Below are positions 26,057 to 35,870 of a DNA stretch of 64,000 bases, in pieces. Every line of letters begins with the position of its first letter. The first letter of the stretch is position 1. This DNA is from SIRX01 sp965214475. GTDB taxonomy: Bacteria; Actinomycetota; Rubrobacteria; Rubrobacterales; Rubrobacteraceae. Below the pieces are notes generated by a model. That model ran no database searches. It saw nothing but the letters and a program-made list of their open reading frames with translations, and was not told the origin of the DNA. The stretch is taken from positions 3,224,001-3,288,000 of the forward strand of contig OZ243953.1 of assembly GCA_965214475.1 (NCBI GenBank). Reading direction: 5' to 3'. Made by a program: the position numbers and the translations under genes.

Positions 26057-27343
26057 GTGAGTGCCACGGTGGTTTTGGGACTGGCGTGGGGAGACGAAGG
26101 TAAAGGCCGCGTCTGTGACGCCCTCGCCAAAGACGCCCACTATGTCGCCCGCTGCACCGGCGGCAACAACGCCGGTCACACCGTCCGGGTCGGCAAGGAA
26201 GAGTTCAAGCTCCACCTAGTTCCCTCGGGGATTGTGCGCGAGGGAGTTACCTGCACCATAGGAAACGGGGTTGTGGTCGACCCGGAGGTCCTCGCAGAAG
26301 AGGTTCAGGCTCTGGAGGCCCGGGGTCTAGAAGTGCGCAGCCGCCTGAAGATCGACGGGCGGGCGCACCTCATCATGCCGTACCACGTTCATCTCGACTC
26401 CCACCGAGAGAAGGCGTTGGGCAAGGGCAGGATCGGCACCACCAACCGCGGTATAGGCCCCACCTACGAAGATAAAGTCGCGAGGGTTGGCATTCGGGTT
26501 CAGGATATCTTCGATGAGAAAATACTTTGCGCCAAGCTGAAAGCCGCCCTGAGAGAGAAAAACGCCATTTTCGAGAACGTCTACGACGAAGAGCCTTTCG
26601 AGGTAGATGCTCTCGCAGAGAGACTGCTTTCTTTTAGAGAACTACTGGAGCCGATGGTCTCTGACACTGGGGCGATGCTTCGGGGAGCTATGGAGGCGCG
26701 CGAGCAGGTACTGGTAGAAGGGGCGCAGGCAGCCCTTCTTGACAACGACTTTGGTACTTATCCATTTGTAACCTCCTCGAACCCTTCTGTGGGAGGAGTG
26801 AGCGTGGGGGGCGGTATTCCACCGAAGAGCCTGGAGAATGTGGTGGGGGTGACAAAGGCTTACACTTCCAGGGTCGGAGATGGGCCTATGCCGACGGAGA
26901 TCTTCGACGGCGTCGCGGATACCATCCGGGAGACCGGCCGTGAGTTTGGAACGACGACGGGGAGAGCTAGAAGAGTAGGCTGGCTGGACCTGCCGGCCAT
27001 AAAGTACACAGCTTCTCTAAATGGGATCACACACCTGGCTATAACGCTCTTGGATGTACTCTCAGCCGTGGAGGAGATAAAGATCTGTGTGGGTTATGAG
27101 ATAGACGGTAAACGTACGGAAACATACCCCCTGCACCAGACCGACCTGCATCATGCCCGGCCGGTATACAAGAGCTTTCCGGGATGGGGAGTAGATATTA
27201 CCGGGGCTAGAATGCGGGGGGACTTGCCGGAAGCGGCGCGAGAGTTCGTGGAGTATGTAGAGGCTGAGGTCGGGGCCCCGCTATGTATGGTCAGCGTGGG
27301 TCCAGAGCGGGAACAAGCTATCGTCGAGAGGATCGGGGCTTGA
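26057..27343 (+). CDS. purA: adenylosuccinate synthetase
   Basis: Joins IMP and aspartate with GTP to make adenylosuccinate, the first AMP-specific step. 428 residues with the N-terminal phosphate loop GDEGKGRV and the conserved GGNNAGHTV, then GTTNRGIGPTYEDK. GTG start with GCGGAGGTG upstream. First gene of the purine run; purD starts four bases after its stop. The 182 bases upstream show no purine riboswitch that I can recognise. Confidence 0.95.
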   Translation: MSATVVLGLAWGDEGKGRVCDALAKDAHYVARCTGGNNAGHTVRVGKEEFKLHLVPSGIVREGVTCTIGNGVVVDPEVLAEEVQALEARGLEVRSRLKIDGRAHLIMPYHVHLDSHREKALGKGRIGTTNRGIGPTYEDKVARVGIRVQDIFDEKILCAKLKAALREKNAIFENVYDEEPFEVDALAERLLSFRELLEPMVSDTGAMLRGAMEAREQVLVEGAQAALLDNDFGTYPFVTSSNPSVGGVSVGGGIPPKSLENVVGVTKAYTSRVGDGPMPTEIFDGVADTIRETGREFGTTTGRARRVGWLDLPAIKYTASLNGITHLAITLLDVLSAVEEIKICVGYEIDGKRTETYPLHQTDLHHARPVYKSFPGWGVDITGARMRGDLPEAAREFVEYVEAEVGAPLCMVSVGPEREQAIVERIGA

Positions 27344-27347
27344 ACGC

Positions 27348-28622
27348 ATGAGAGTCCTGGTCGTTGGGAGTGGGGGACGGGAGCACGCGCTGGCCGAAAC
27401 GCTGGCGGGAAGCCGCTTAGAGCCGGAAATTTTCGCCGCCCCCGGCAACCCCGGTATAGCCCGCGTTGCCCAGACGGTAGACATACCGGCCAACGACATC
27501 GTGGCGCTAAGAGAGTTCGCCACGGAGAACGAGATAGACCTAACCGTGGTTGGGCCGGAGGACCCTTTGATCGGGGGCATTGCCGAATGTTTCTGGGAGG
27601 CGGGACTCAAGGTCTTCGGACCTTCGCGGGCCGCTGCGAGAATAGAAGGCTCCAAGGTATTCGCCAAGGAGGTCATGAAGCAAGCCGGGGTTCCGACGGC
27701 GGAGTTCGAGGTTTTCGACCGGCAAGCCGACGCACTCGACTACCTCCGCTCGTTGGGCAAATATCCTATCGTGGTCAAGGCCGACGGGGCCGCGGCCGGC
27801 AAGGGAGTAACCGTCGCCGCTTCGCAGGAAGAGGCAGAAGGGGCCGTTCAGGAGATCTTTAGCGGTAGGTTCGGGTCTGCGGGACACCGGGTTGTCATCG
27901 AAGAGTGTCTCGAAGGCCGGGAAGCATCTATCTTCGTGATGACGGACGGGCAGGAGATATTGCCGTTCCTTCCGGCGCAGGATTACAAGCGTATCTACGA
28001 CAACGACGAAGGCCCCAACACCGGTGGGATGGGGGCATATTCTCCGGTCATGTGGATGGAGCCCGCGACCTACGCGGTGGTGCTGGAGGAGATCATCCGT
28101 CCCACCATCCAGCAGCTCGCCCTGATCGGGGCGACCTACACCGGGGTGCTCTTTGCCGGCATAATAGTCACGGAAGAAGGACCGAAGGCCCTGGAGTTCA
28201 ACTGCCGTTTCGGAGACCCCGAGACTCAGGTGCTACTGCCGAGGCTCGAAACCGATCTCCTTGACCTCATGCTCGCGACGAACGACGAAAATCTTTTCGG
28301 TCGGGAGGTCGTCTGGTCTGCTGATAAAGCCGTCTGCGTGGTGCTCGCTTCGGAAGGGTATCCGGAGACCTCATCCAGCGGAGATGAGATACAGGGTCTG
28401 GATGAGATCCCGACCGACGTTTTCGTTTACCACGCGGCCACGGAGGAGCAGGACGGGGAGTTCTGCACTGCCGGAGGTCGGGTACTGAACGTCGTCGGCA
28501 AGGGACCCAGTGTGATCGAAGCCCGCGCCTTGGCCTACGCCGCCGTAGAACAGATCCACTTCCCCGGCATGCAATACCGCACCGACATTGCCCTAGAGGC
28601 GATGGAGCTCGAAGAGCTGTGA
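27348..28622 (+). CDS. purD: phosphoribosylamine-glycine ligase
   Basis: ATP-grasp enzyme making glycinamide ribonucleotide. 424 residues; N-terminal GSGGREHALAETL, ATP-binding VVKADGAAAGKGV, and LEFNCRFGDPETQ near the C terminus are diagnostic. ATG start, closely coupled to purA. Confidence 0.95.
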   Translation: MRVLVVGSGGREHALAETLAGSRLEPEIFAAPGNPGIARVAQTVDIPANDIVALREFATENEIDLTVVGPEDPLIGGIAECFWEAGLKVFGPSRAAARIEGSKVFAKEVMKQAGVPTAEFEVFDRQADALDYLRSLGKYPIVVKADGAAAGKGVTVAASQEEAEGAVQEIFSGRFGSAGHRVVIEECLEGREASIFVMTDGQEILPFLPAQDYKRIYDNDEGPNTGGMGAYSPVMWMEPATYAVVLEEIIRPTIQQLALIGATYTGVLFAGIIVTEEGPKALEFNCRFGDPETQVLLPRLETDLLDLMLATNDENLFGREVVWSADKAVCVVLASEGYPETSSSGDEIQGLDEIPTDVFVYHAATEEQDGEFCTAGGRVLNVVGKGPSVIEARALAYAAVEQIHFPGMQYRTDIALEAMELEEL

Positions 28623-28674
28623 TCCGACCATTGATTAGAAAGAGGCTTTCGACAAAACAAGGAGACGAACGATC

Positions 28675-29160
28675 GTGAAATATATATCTCCACTGCTGTA
28701 CGCTGCTGGCTTCGTACCTGCGATTGTGGCTGTCTGGCAGATCATGATGTTCGTCGAATACAATATCGGCTTCGGCTATGATCGAGGTCTCGGTCTGGAC
28801 GACTTTACCACGCTCTATTTCAATGGCGACGTCGCTGGTGTGCTCGCGGTCATCCTCGTGGGCTCGGTGGTGTTCGGCGCTTTGACTAAGGCTCTCATGT
28901 GGTTGGAACGGCTGCCGATGCCCGGAACCTTGGACCATTTCCGGCACTGCGCCCTGCTCTATGTGTTTCTCGGCCTCTTGGCTACAGTGCTCATCGCGGA
29001 ATTTGCTACTAATTATGGTGACGTGGCCGGCGGCTACGCTATTGTGGCTCTGGGGTTTGTGATCGTTGGGTACGCTATCTTAATCAATGCAGCCCTGATC
29101 GCTTTGCAATGTAGGCGCCACAGTCAGGCGAACCGGACACGCTTCTGGAGTGGAGCATGA
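28675..29160 (+). CDS. four-helix membrane protein within the purine operon
   Basis: 161 residues with four hydrophobic segments (about 5-27, 55-80, 95-118 and 124-147) and a short basic tail. AAGGAG lies before the GTG. Its stop overlaps the purB ATG (ATGA), so it is translated with the purine genes. Family not recognised. A purine or nucleoside transport role would be speculation. Confidence 0.65.
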   Translation: MKYISPLLYAAGFVPAIVAVWQIMMFVEYNIGFGYDRGLGLDDFTTLYFNGDVAGVLAVILVGSVVFGALTKALMWLERLPMPGTLDHFRHCALLYVFLGLLATVLIAEFATNYGDVAGGYAIVALGFVIVGYAILINAALIALQCRRHSQANRTRFWSGA

Positions 29161-30470
29161 TCGAACGCTACACCCTCCCTGAGATCGGCGCTATCTGGAC
29201 CGAGGAAGCGAAATACCGGGCCTGGCTACAGGTTGAACTGGCTGTTTGCCGTGCTCGCGCTGAACTTGGTGAGATCCCTTCGGACGAAGTCGAAGAACTG
29301 GCGGAGAAAGCCGACTTCACCGTGGAGCGCATCCAAGAGATCGAAGCCGAAACGAACCACGACGTAATCGCTTTCGTCTCCACGGTCTCCGAGTACGCCG
29401 GGGACGTGTCCCGCCACTTCCACTTCGGCCTCACTTCCTCCGACGTGTTGGACACCGCCGGAGCGTTGCAATTGCGGGAGGCGTTGGACCTGATACTGGA
29501 AGAAGCTCGCGAGCTAGCCGTTGTAGTCGCGGATCTTGCGCAGGAGCATCGCGAGACGGTGATGGTCGGCAGGACGCACGGCGTTCACGCGGAGCCGACG
29601 ACGCTCGGACACAAGCTGGCGGTCTGGGCATTCGAGATGGAGCGAAACCTGGACCGTCTCTCCCGCGCCCGCGAAGCCGCAGCAGTCGGCAAAATATCGG
29701 GCGCCGTCGGAACTTACGCGAACGTGGACCCGAAGGTCGAGTCCCTAACCTGCGAGCAGCTAGGGTTGTCTTCGTCCCCGGCTTCCACCCAGGTCGTGCA
29801 GCGGGACCGGCATGCGGAAGTTCTCTCCACGCTGGCGATTCTAGGCTCGACGCTGGAGAAGATAGCGTTGGAGATAAGGGGTGCGCAACGGACGGAGATC
29901 CGGGAGTTGGCCGAACCGTTCGGCCGGGGTCAGAAAGGTTCCTCCGCGATGCCCCACAAGCGAAACCCAATCCTGACCGAACGCCTGTGCGGTATGGCCC
30001 GAATCCTGCGCGCCAACGCCATCGTCGGCTTCGAGGATAACGCCCTCTGGCAAGAGCGGGACATAAGCCACTCCTCCGCCGAGCGGGTCGTCCTACCCGA
30101 CTCCACGATCCTCGCTTTCTACATGCTCCGCACCACCGCCCGCGTACTACGCGGCCTGGATGTGGACCAAGATCGGATGCTCGCGAATATGAACCTGGGA
30201 GGCGGCATCGTCTTCTCCGGTCGCGTTCTACTCGCCCTCGTAGAATCCGGCATGAGCCGCGACGACGCCTACGCGATAGTCCAGGGCGCGGCGATGCAAG
30301 CCTGGCAAGGGGACGGTAACTTCCGGGAATTGTTGGAGGAGAACGCGGAGGTTCGGGAGCGACTTGGTGAGTATTTTAGGGATCTGTTCGACCCGTCTTA
30401 CGCGCTCCGCAATCTGGACGTAGTGTTCGATCGTGTGACGCAGCTCAAAGAGAGGCTGGAGAATGGCTGA
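29157..30470 (+). CDS. purB: adenylosuccinate lyase
   Basis: Acts twice in purine synthesis, splitting SAICAR and adenylosuccinate with release of fumarate. 437 residues; signature GSSAMPHKRNP at about residue 265, plus VGRTHGVHAEPTTLG. The ATG overlaps the membrane-protein stop and its own end overlaps purC by eight bases. Confidence 0.95.
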   Translation: MIERYTLPEIGAIWTEEAKYRAWLQVELAVCRARAELGEIPSDEVEELAEKADFTVERIQEIEAETNHDVIAFVSTVSEYAGDVSRHFHFGLTSSDVLDTAGALQLREALDLILEEARELAVVVADLAQEHRETVMVGRTHGVHAEPTTLGHKLAVWAFEMERNLDRLSRAREAAAVGKISGAVGTYANVDPKVESLTCEQLGLSSSPASTQVVQRDRHAEVLSTLAILGSTLEKIALEIRGAQRTEIRELAEPFGRGQKGSSAMPHKRNPILTERLCGMARILRANAIVGFEDNALWQERDISHSSAERVVLPDSTILAFYMLRTTARVLRGLDVDQDRMLANMNLGGGIVFSGRVLLALVESGMSRDDAYAIVQGAAMQAWQGDGNFRELLEENAEVRERLGEYFRDLFDPSYALRNLDVVFDRVTQLKERLENG

Positions 30471-31164
30471 GGAATTGCTCTACGAGGGTAAGGCCAAAAA
30501 GGTCTTTACGACCGACGAAAGAGACGTACTACTCCATCGCTACAAGGATGACGCCACAGCCTTCAACGCCCAGAAGCGCGGTTCCTGGAAGGGCAAGGGA
30601 CACACCAACGCCGCCATCAGCGCGGCACTCTTCAACTACCTGGAGAAAAACGGCATCCCAACCCACTTCCTCGGCCAGATGGACGCGGTTACCATGAAGA
30701 CCAAGAAGCTCGATATGCTGCCGGTCGAGGTCATCGTAAGGAACGTCGCCGCCGGTTCCCTGGCAAAGCTTATCGGGTACGAAGAAGGCACGAAGCTCAA
30801 GGCCCCGATAATCGAGACGTGCTACAAGCGCGACGACCTCGGAGACCCGATGCTCAACTGGTCCCACTTCCGGGAGCTGGGGGTTGCCGACGAAGACCTG
30901 GAGTTCTGCGAGGAGCTGGGACTAAAGGTGAACGAGGTGCTGTGGCCGTTTTTCGACGACCGGGGGATACTGCTGGTGGACTTCAAGATAGAGGTCGGAA
31001 GGGATAACGAGGGCACGCTGATGCTGGCCGATGAGATCAGCCCTGATACCTGCCGTTTCTGGGACAAGGAGACGAACGAGAAAATGGATAAGGACCGCTT
31101 CCGCCGCGACCTGGGTGGCGTCGAAGAGGCCTACGCCGAGATGTTGAGGAGGGTGACGCAGTAG
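30463..31164 (+). CDS. purC: SAICAR synthase
   Basis: Joins CAIR with aspartate. 233 residues; N-terminal LYEGKAKKVF, central EVIVRNVAAGSLAK and LVDFKIEVGR, typical of bacterial single-domain PurC. Overlaps purB and purS, indicating tight coupling. Confidence 0.95.
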   Translation: MAEELLYEGKAKKVFTTDERDVLLHRYKDDATAFNAQKRGSWKGKGHTNAAISAALFNYLEKNGIPTHFLGQMDAVTMKTKKLDMLPVEVIVRNVAAGSLAKLIGYEEGTKLKAPIIETCYKRDDLGDPMLNWSHFRELGVADEDLEFCEELGLKVNEVLWPFFDDRGILLVDFKIEVGRDNEGTLMLADEISPDTCRFWDKETNEKMDKDRFRRDLGGVEEAYAEMLRRVTQ

Positions 31165-31388
31165 TGAGAGTCCGTGTCCTGGTACGTCCGAAAGCCGGCA
31201 TCCTTGACCCACAAGGCGAAACGGTCAAGAATGCGCTTCCGGCGTTGGGCTTCGACGGCGTGCAGGCCGTCCATGTCGGGCGCTTGATAGAACTGGAATT
31301 GGAGACCGCTGACGAGGTGGACGCCATGTGCCAACGCCTGCTGGCGAACCCCACAGTGGAAGAATACGAATGGGAGGTGGTCGAGTGA
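31164..31388 (+). CDS. purS: FGAM synthase subunit PurS
   Basis: 74-residue small subunit that bridges PurQ and small PurL, helping ammonia pass between them. VRVLVRPKAGILDPQGETV is the family start. The GTG shares one base with the purC stop, and its own stop overlaps the purQ GTG. Confidence 0.93.
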   Translation: MRVRVLVRPKAGILDPQGETVKNALPALGFDGVQAVHVGRLIELELETADEVDAMCQRLLANPTVEEYEWEVVE

Positions 31389-32047
31389 GGATCGGGGTGA
31401 CGGTCTTCCCCGGCTCCAACTGCGACCGGGACGCGCTCTACGCCGTCGAACGCCTGGGCGCCGTGCCCGTCGAGCTTTGGCACGCCGACCCTGAACTGAA
31501 AGGCGTAGACGCCGTGATCGTCCCCGGCGGATTCTCATACGGCGACTATCTCCGCCCTGGTGCAATCGCCCGATTTGCAAAAGTCATGTCTCCGCTGGAA
31601 GAGTTCGCCCGTGATGGAGGACCCGTCATTGGTATCTGCAACGGCTTCCAGGTGCTGACCGAAGCCCATCTTCTGCCAGGTGCATTGTTGCAGAACATAA
31701 ACATGCGCTTCGTGTGTGACAGAGTCCGGGTGCGGGTCGAGACTACTGATACTCCCTGGACCACAGGTTGTGAGGTCGGTGAGGAGCTTACATTGCCGGT
31801 GGCGCACAATGAGGGCAACTACTTTGTAGACGCCCGGACGCTGGCCGAGTTGGAGGATGAGGACCGGGTGGTGCTCCGGTACCTGGAGAACCCGAACGGC
31901 TCGATCGGGGACATAGCGGGCGTCTGCAACGAGGCGCGGAACGTTGTCGGGATCATGCCGCACCCCGAGCGTGTCTCAGATCCTACTCTCGGCTCGGACG
32001 AGGGGCTCAGGATACTGCGCTCGGTGCTCGTAGGAGCCGGAGTTTGA
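31385..32047 (+). CDS. purQ: FGAM synthase glutaminase subunit PurQ
   Basis: Class I glutamine amidotransferase of 220 residues. The nucleophile Cys sits in GICNGFQVL, and the catalytic His is in the C-terminal MPHPER. The GTG at 31385 overlaps the purS stop and begins the family pattern VRIGVTVFPGSNCDRD; an in-frame start further upstream would read through purS and was rejected. Confidence 0.95.
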   Translation: MRIGVTVFPGSNCDRDALYAVERLGAVPVELWHADPELKGVDAVIVPGGFSYGDYLRPGAIARFAKVMSPLEEFARDGGPVIGICNGFQVLTEAHLLPGALLQNINMRFVCDRVRVRVETTDTPWTTGCEVGEELTLPVAHNEGNYFVDARTLAELEDEDRVVLRYLENPNGSIGDIAGVCNEARNVVGIMPHPERVSDPTLGSDEGLRILRSVLVGAGV

Positions 32048-34248
32048 ACGTCCGAGAGACTTATACTTCGCTCGGCCTTTCGGACGCCGAGTACGAGCGC
32101 ATACTGGAGCTTTTGGGGCGGGAGCCGAACTATCTGGAGCTTTCGCTGCTCTCCGTGATGTGGAGCGAGCACTGCGGCTATAAAAACTCGCGGCCACTGT
32201 TGCGACGCTTCCCGAACGAGGGGGAACGGGTGTTGCAGGGGCCGGGAGAGAATGCCGGCGTGGTCGAGGTCGGGGATGGTTGGGCGGTGGCGTTCAAGAT
32301 GGAGAGTCACAACCATCCCTCGGCGGTGGAGCCCTACGAGGGGGCGGCGACGGGAGTTGGTGGGATCATTCGGGACATCCTGGCGATGGGGGCAAGGCCG
32401 GTGGCCTCGATGAACTCGCTACGGTTTGGCCCACTGGAAGAAGAGCGCAATCGCTACCTCTTCCGCGAGGTCGTGAGCGGCATCGGGGGGTACGGGAATG
32501 CCGTCGGGGTGCCGACCGTGGGCGGAGAGGTCGAGTTCGCCGAGGCGTACTTGGGGAACCCGCTGGTGAACGCGATGTGTGTCGGGCTTATAAGGGTTGA
32601 GGATCTAGTGACGGCGCGGGCGACGGGGGAGGGGAACCTGGTAGTCCTGATCGGCTCGAAGACCGGGCGGGATGGTATCCACGGGGCGACGTTCGCCTCC
32701 GACGAACTAACCGAGGAATCTGAGTCGAAACGATCTAATGTGCAGGTCGGGGACCCGTTCTGCGAAAAAATGGCCATCGAGTGCTGCCTGGAGCTGCTGG
32801 AGAAGAATTTGCTCGTGGCGCTACAAGATTTGGGGGCAGCGGGGATCACCTCCTCGGCCTCGGAGATGGCGGCGAAGGGTGGCGTCGGGATCGAGATAGA
32901 CACGGAGAAGGTTCCGCTTCGCGAAGAGGGGATGGAGCCTTGGGAGGTCATGATCTCCGAGTCCCAGGAGCGGATGCTCGCCGTAGTCGAGCCGGAGAAA
33001 GCCGGTGAGGTCCTAAAGCTCGCCGAACGCTACGAACTTGTTGGGGCAGTAGTTGGCCGGGTTGCAGACCACGGGGACTTACGCGTGTTCCACGATGGCG
33101 AAATGGTCGGCACCGTTTCCGCTGACGTATTGGCCGACGCTCCCACCTATGAGCGGGAGGTCGTGGCTCCAGAATATCTGGAAGAGATCGAAGAACCGGA
33201 CCCTGAAAAGATACCGGAGCCGGAGAACTACAACGAAACGTTACTTCAGATGCTCTCTCATCCCAACCTTTGCTCCCGGCGGTCTGTCTGGACCCAGTAC
33301 GACCATCAAGTCGGTACCGACACCGTCGTCCTACCCGGTGCTGACGCCGCCGTGATGCGGATAAAGGGCACGAAGCTAGGCTTCGCCATCACCACCGACG
33401 GTCGCGGACGGCACTGCTATCTAGATCCGCGAGGCGGCGGGGCTGCGACCGTCGCCGAGGCTTACCGTAACCTCTCCTGCGTCGGGGCCGAGCCTGTAGC
33501 GCTCACCGACTGCCTCAACTTCGGCAGCCCGGAGAAAAAAGAGGGTTATTATCAGCTTGCAGAGTGTATCGAGGGTATGTCCGAGGCTTGCGAGGTGTTC
33601 GGAACGCCGGTCGTGAGCGGCAACGTCAGCCTGTACAACGAGACGGATCGTGGCGCCATCTACCCGACTCCTACCGTCGGTATGGTGGGCGTGCTGCAAG
33701 ACGTAGAGTGTCACGCAACACCCGCTTTTAAGCGGGAGGGGGATATGGTGGTGGTGATCGGAAGTGGATCGCGAATTTCACTCGACGGCTCGGACTATCT
33801 GGAGATAATCCACGGTCGCATCGCTGGCGTGCCGCCGAGGCCGAAAGTCGGTGCCGAAAAGAAGACGGCGGACTTGGTGCGTGAGATGGTCTGGTCCGGG
33901 CTCGTGGACACAGCGCACGATATATCAGGTGGTGGGGAGATCGTGGCGGTCGCTGAGATGGCGCTCGCCGGTGGCCTTGGGGTTGAGTACGAAGAGGGGG
34001 GGGGTAGGCGTATGATCGAAGGCCAGGGTGGAGGACGGGCGGATGTTGCCTTGTTCGGAGAGGAGTCGGGGGCGTTTATCGTCGCGGTCCCCGAAGAGCG
34101 GTGGGAGGATTTGCAAGATGCTCTGGGAGCGGCTGTGGGATACGATCAAATTGGAACGGTCGGCGGCGATAGGTTCAAGGCCGGCGAGCTTATAGATCTT
34201 TCTCTGGATGAGCTAAGAGAGGCTTACGAACGTGACCTCTTTGTCTAA
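32044..34248 (+). CDS. purL: FGAM synthase subunit PurL (small type)
   Basis: 734 residues, the length of the small PurL that needs PurS and PurQ; the large gamma-proteobacterial form is about 1300. MWSEHCGYKNSR and ESHNHPSAVEPYEGAATGVGG are typical. The TTG start overlaps the purQ stop. A 59-codon cupin remnant begins inside its last codons. Confidence 0.95.
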   Translation: MNVRETYTSLGLSDAEYERILELLGREPNYLELSLLSVMWSEHCGYKNSRPLLRRFPNEGERVLQGPGENAGVVEVGDGWAVAFKMESHNHPSAVEPYEGAATGVGGIIRDILAMGARPVASMNSLRFGPLEEERNRYLFREVVSGIGGYGNAVGVPTVGGEVEFAEAYLGNPLVNAMCVGLIRVEDLVTARATGEGNLVVLIGSKTGRDGIHGATFASDELTEESESKRSNVQVGDPFCEKMAIECCLELLEKNLLVALQDLGAAGITSSASEMAAKGGVGIEIDTEKVPLREEGMEPWEVMISESQERMLAVVEPEKAGEVLKLAERYELVGAVVGRVADHGDLRVFHDGEMVGTVSADVLADAPTYEREVVAPEYLEEIEEPDPEKIPEPENYNETLLQMLSHPNLCSRRSVWTQYDHQVGTDTVVLPGADAAVMRIKGTKLGFAITTDGRGRHCYLDPRGGGAATVAEAYRNLSCVGAEPVALTDCLNFGSPEKKEGYYQLAECIEGMSEACEVFGTPVVSGNVSLYNETDRGAIYPTPTVGMVGVLQDVECHATPAFKREGDMVVVIGSGSRISLDGSDYLEIIHGRIAGVPPRPKVGAEKKTADLVREMVWSGLVDTAHDISGGGEIVAVAEMALAGGLGVEYEEGGGRRMIEGQGGGRADVALFGEESGAFIVAVPEERWEDLQDALGAAVGYDQIGTVGGDRFKAGELIDLSLDELREAYERDLFV

Positions 34249-34411
34249 CGCGGACATAGAAAAGGTCAACCTTCGGGAGAAGCTAGCGCTTTTCGACGAG
34301 CATTGGAGCCCGAAAGTCGTGGGCGAGTTGAACGGCCAACACGTCAAGCTGGTAAAGCTACTCGGTGTTGACGAAGCCGGAACTAGAGAGGATCTGAGGA
34401 CCGAAAGGTGA
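34232..34411 (+). pseudogene. truncated cupin (mannose-6-phosphate-isomerase-like) fragment
   Basis: An open frame of 59 codons from the GTG at 34232. Residues 9-45 (IEKVNLREKLALFDEHW and then SPKVVGELNGQHVKLVKL) match the N terminus of a widespread single-domain cupin family. The family's next strand, with the metal-binding WHxH and a distal Glu, is missing: after LLG the frame continues VDEAGTRED and stops. About the first 45 of roughly 115 residues remain, so it cannot fold as a cupin. It overlaps purL by 17 bases and purF by four, preserving coupling. Assignment from memory of the family pattern. Confidence 0.55.
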
Positions 34412-35868
34412 GTCTATTGAACGACGACTATCACGATACCGACGGCAAACCCAAAGAGGCGTGTGGGGTTTTCGGTCTCTACTCTCGCGAACTCGCGGGG
34501 GAGTTGGCCCAACGCACGTATTTCGGGCTCTATGCCTTGCAGCATCGGGGTCAGGAGTCTGCGGGCATCGCGATCTCGGACGGCAAGCAGACGACCGCGA
34601 TGCGGGATATGGGTCTCGTGTCGCAGGTCTTCGACGGGCGGCGGCTCGCCTCGCTGGAGTCGGGGCATATCGCACTCGGTCATGTCCGGTACTCGACCAC
34701 CGGCTCAGCATCCTGGGAGAACGCCCAGCCGGAGTTTCAGGGACGTGGCGATGTCAATGTGGCCGTTGCCCACAACGGAAACCTGGTGAACGCCGAAGAT
34801 CTCCGGGAAGACCTGGCGGCGGACGGTTTTAAATTCAACTCGACCTCGGACACAACCTTTATCGCGGCGTCGGTGGTCAGGGAGTTGGAGCGCGGTCATT
34901 CTATCGGGAAGGCGACCCAAGCCGCGATGCGGCTTATGGAAGGGGCCTACTCGGTAGCCATGATCTGCCGGGACTCTCTGGTAGCTTTCCGCGATCCTTA
35001 CGGCTTCCGTCCACTATGCATCGGGGAGATCGAGGGCGGATACGTAATTTCCAGCGAGACCTGCGGCCTGGACATTATCGGGGCGAAGTTCGTTCGGAGT
35101 GTAAAGCCGGGCGAGGTCGTGGTCATAGACGACGACGGGCTCCACAGCTTTATGGGGGAGAAGTCGCGCCACGCGCTCTGCGTCTTCGAGTACGTGTACT
35201 TCGCCCGCCCGGACTCCCGCTTCGACGGTCGCGAGGTCGCGGGTTCCCGGCACCGGATGGGAGAACTGCTCGCCAAAGAAGCCCCCGCCGACGCCGACGT
35301 GGTCATCCCGGTGCCGGACTCGGGCATCATGGCCGCCGTTGGGTACTCGGAGGCTAGTGGAATACCGTATGCGGAAGGCCTCATAAAGAACCGCTACGTG
35401 GGTCGGACGTTTATCGAGCCGGCGGACGGCATCCGACAGCTCGGCATCCGGCTGAAGCTAAACCCGCTGCCGTCGGTAATTGAAGGCAAACGCCTCGTGG
35501 TCATAGACGACTCTATCGTGCGGGGCAATACGAGTCGTAAGCTGGTGGAGTTGTTGTTCGAGGCTGGGGCTAAGGAGGTTCATTTCCGGGTGTCGTCGCC
35601 GCCGGTTACGGGGCCTTGTTACTATGGGATAGATATGGACAGTCCGGATCAGCTCGTAGGCGCAAACTACGAGATAGAGGAAATCCGGGACCAGATCGGG
35701 GCTACTTCCCTGGCGTACTTAACAACATATAGCATGGTCGCCGCTACGGAACAGCCAAAGCACAACCTCTGCCGCGCCTGCTTCGACGGCGAATACCCAA
35801 CGGTTGGCATCTCCAGCAAGCACGCCCTGGAGAATCGAACCCACTATGCTCTCCCGGTGAACAAGTAG
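34408..35868 (+). CDS. purF: amidophosphoribosyltransferase
   Basis: Commits PRPP to purine synthesis by making phosphoribosylamine from glutamine. 486 residues; an 18-residue propeptide ends before C19 (EACGVFGLYS), the nucleophile exposed by self-cleavage. The PRPP loop is VVIDDSIVRGNT. C-terminal cysteines (GPCYYGID and LCRACF), with one in LCVFEYVYF, match the Fe-S ligands of the Bacillus-type enzyme, implying oxygen-sensitive stability. The GTG overlaps the cupin-remnant stop. Confidence 0.95.
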   Translation: MSLLNDDYHDTDGKPKEACGVFGLYSRELAGELAQRTYFGLYALQHRGQESAGIAISDGKQTTAMRDMGLVSQVFDGRRLASLESGHIALGHVRYSTTGSASWENAQPEFQGRGDVNVAVAHNGNLVNAEDLREDLAADGFKFNSTSDTTFIAASVVRELERGHSIGKATQAAMRLMEGAYSVAMICRDSLVAFRDPYGFRPLCIGEIEGGYVISSETCGLDIIGAKFVRSVKPGEVVVIDDDGLHSFMGEKSRHALCVFEYVYFARPDSRFDGREVAGSRHRMGELLAKEAPADADVVIPVPDSGIMAAVGYSEASGIPYAEGLIKNRYVGRTFIEPADGIRQLGIRLKLNPLPSVIEGKRLVVIDDSIVRGNTSRKLVELLFEAGAKEVHFRVSSPPVTGPCYYGIDMDSPDQLVGANYEIEEIRDQIGATSLAYLTTYSMVAATEQPKHNLCRACFDGEYPTVGISSKHALENRTHYALPVNK

Positions 35869-35870
35869 GC

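Noticed and set aside
31328..31384. Upstream start for purQ
   Set aside because: It reads through purS in another frame; GTG 31385 overlaps the purS stop and begins the family pattern.
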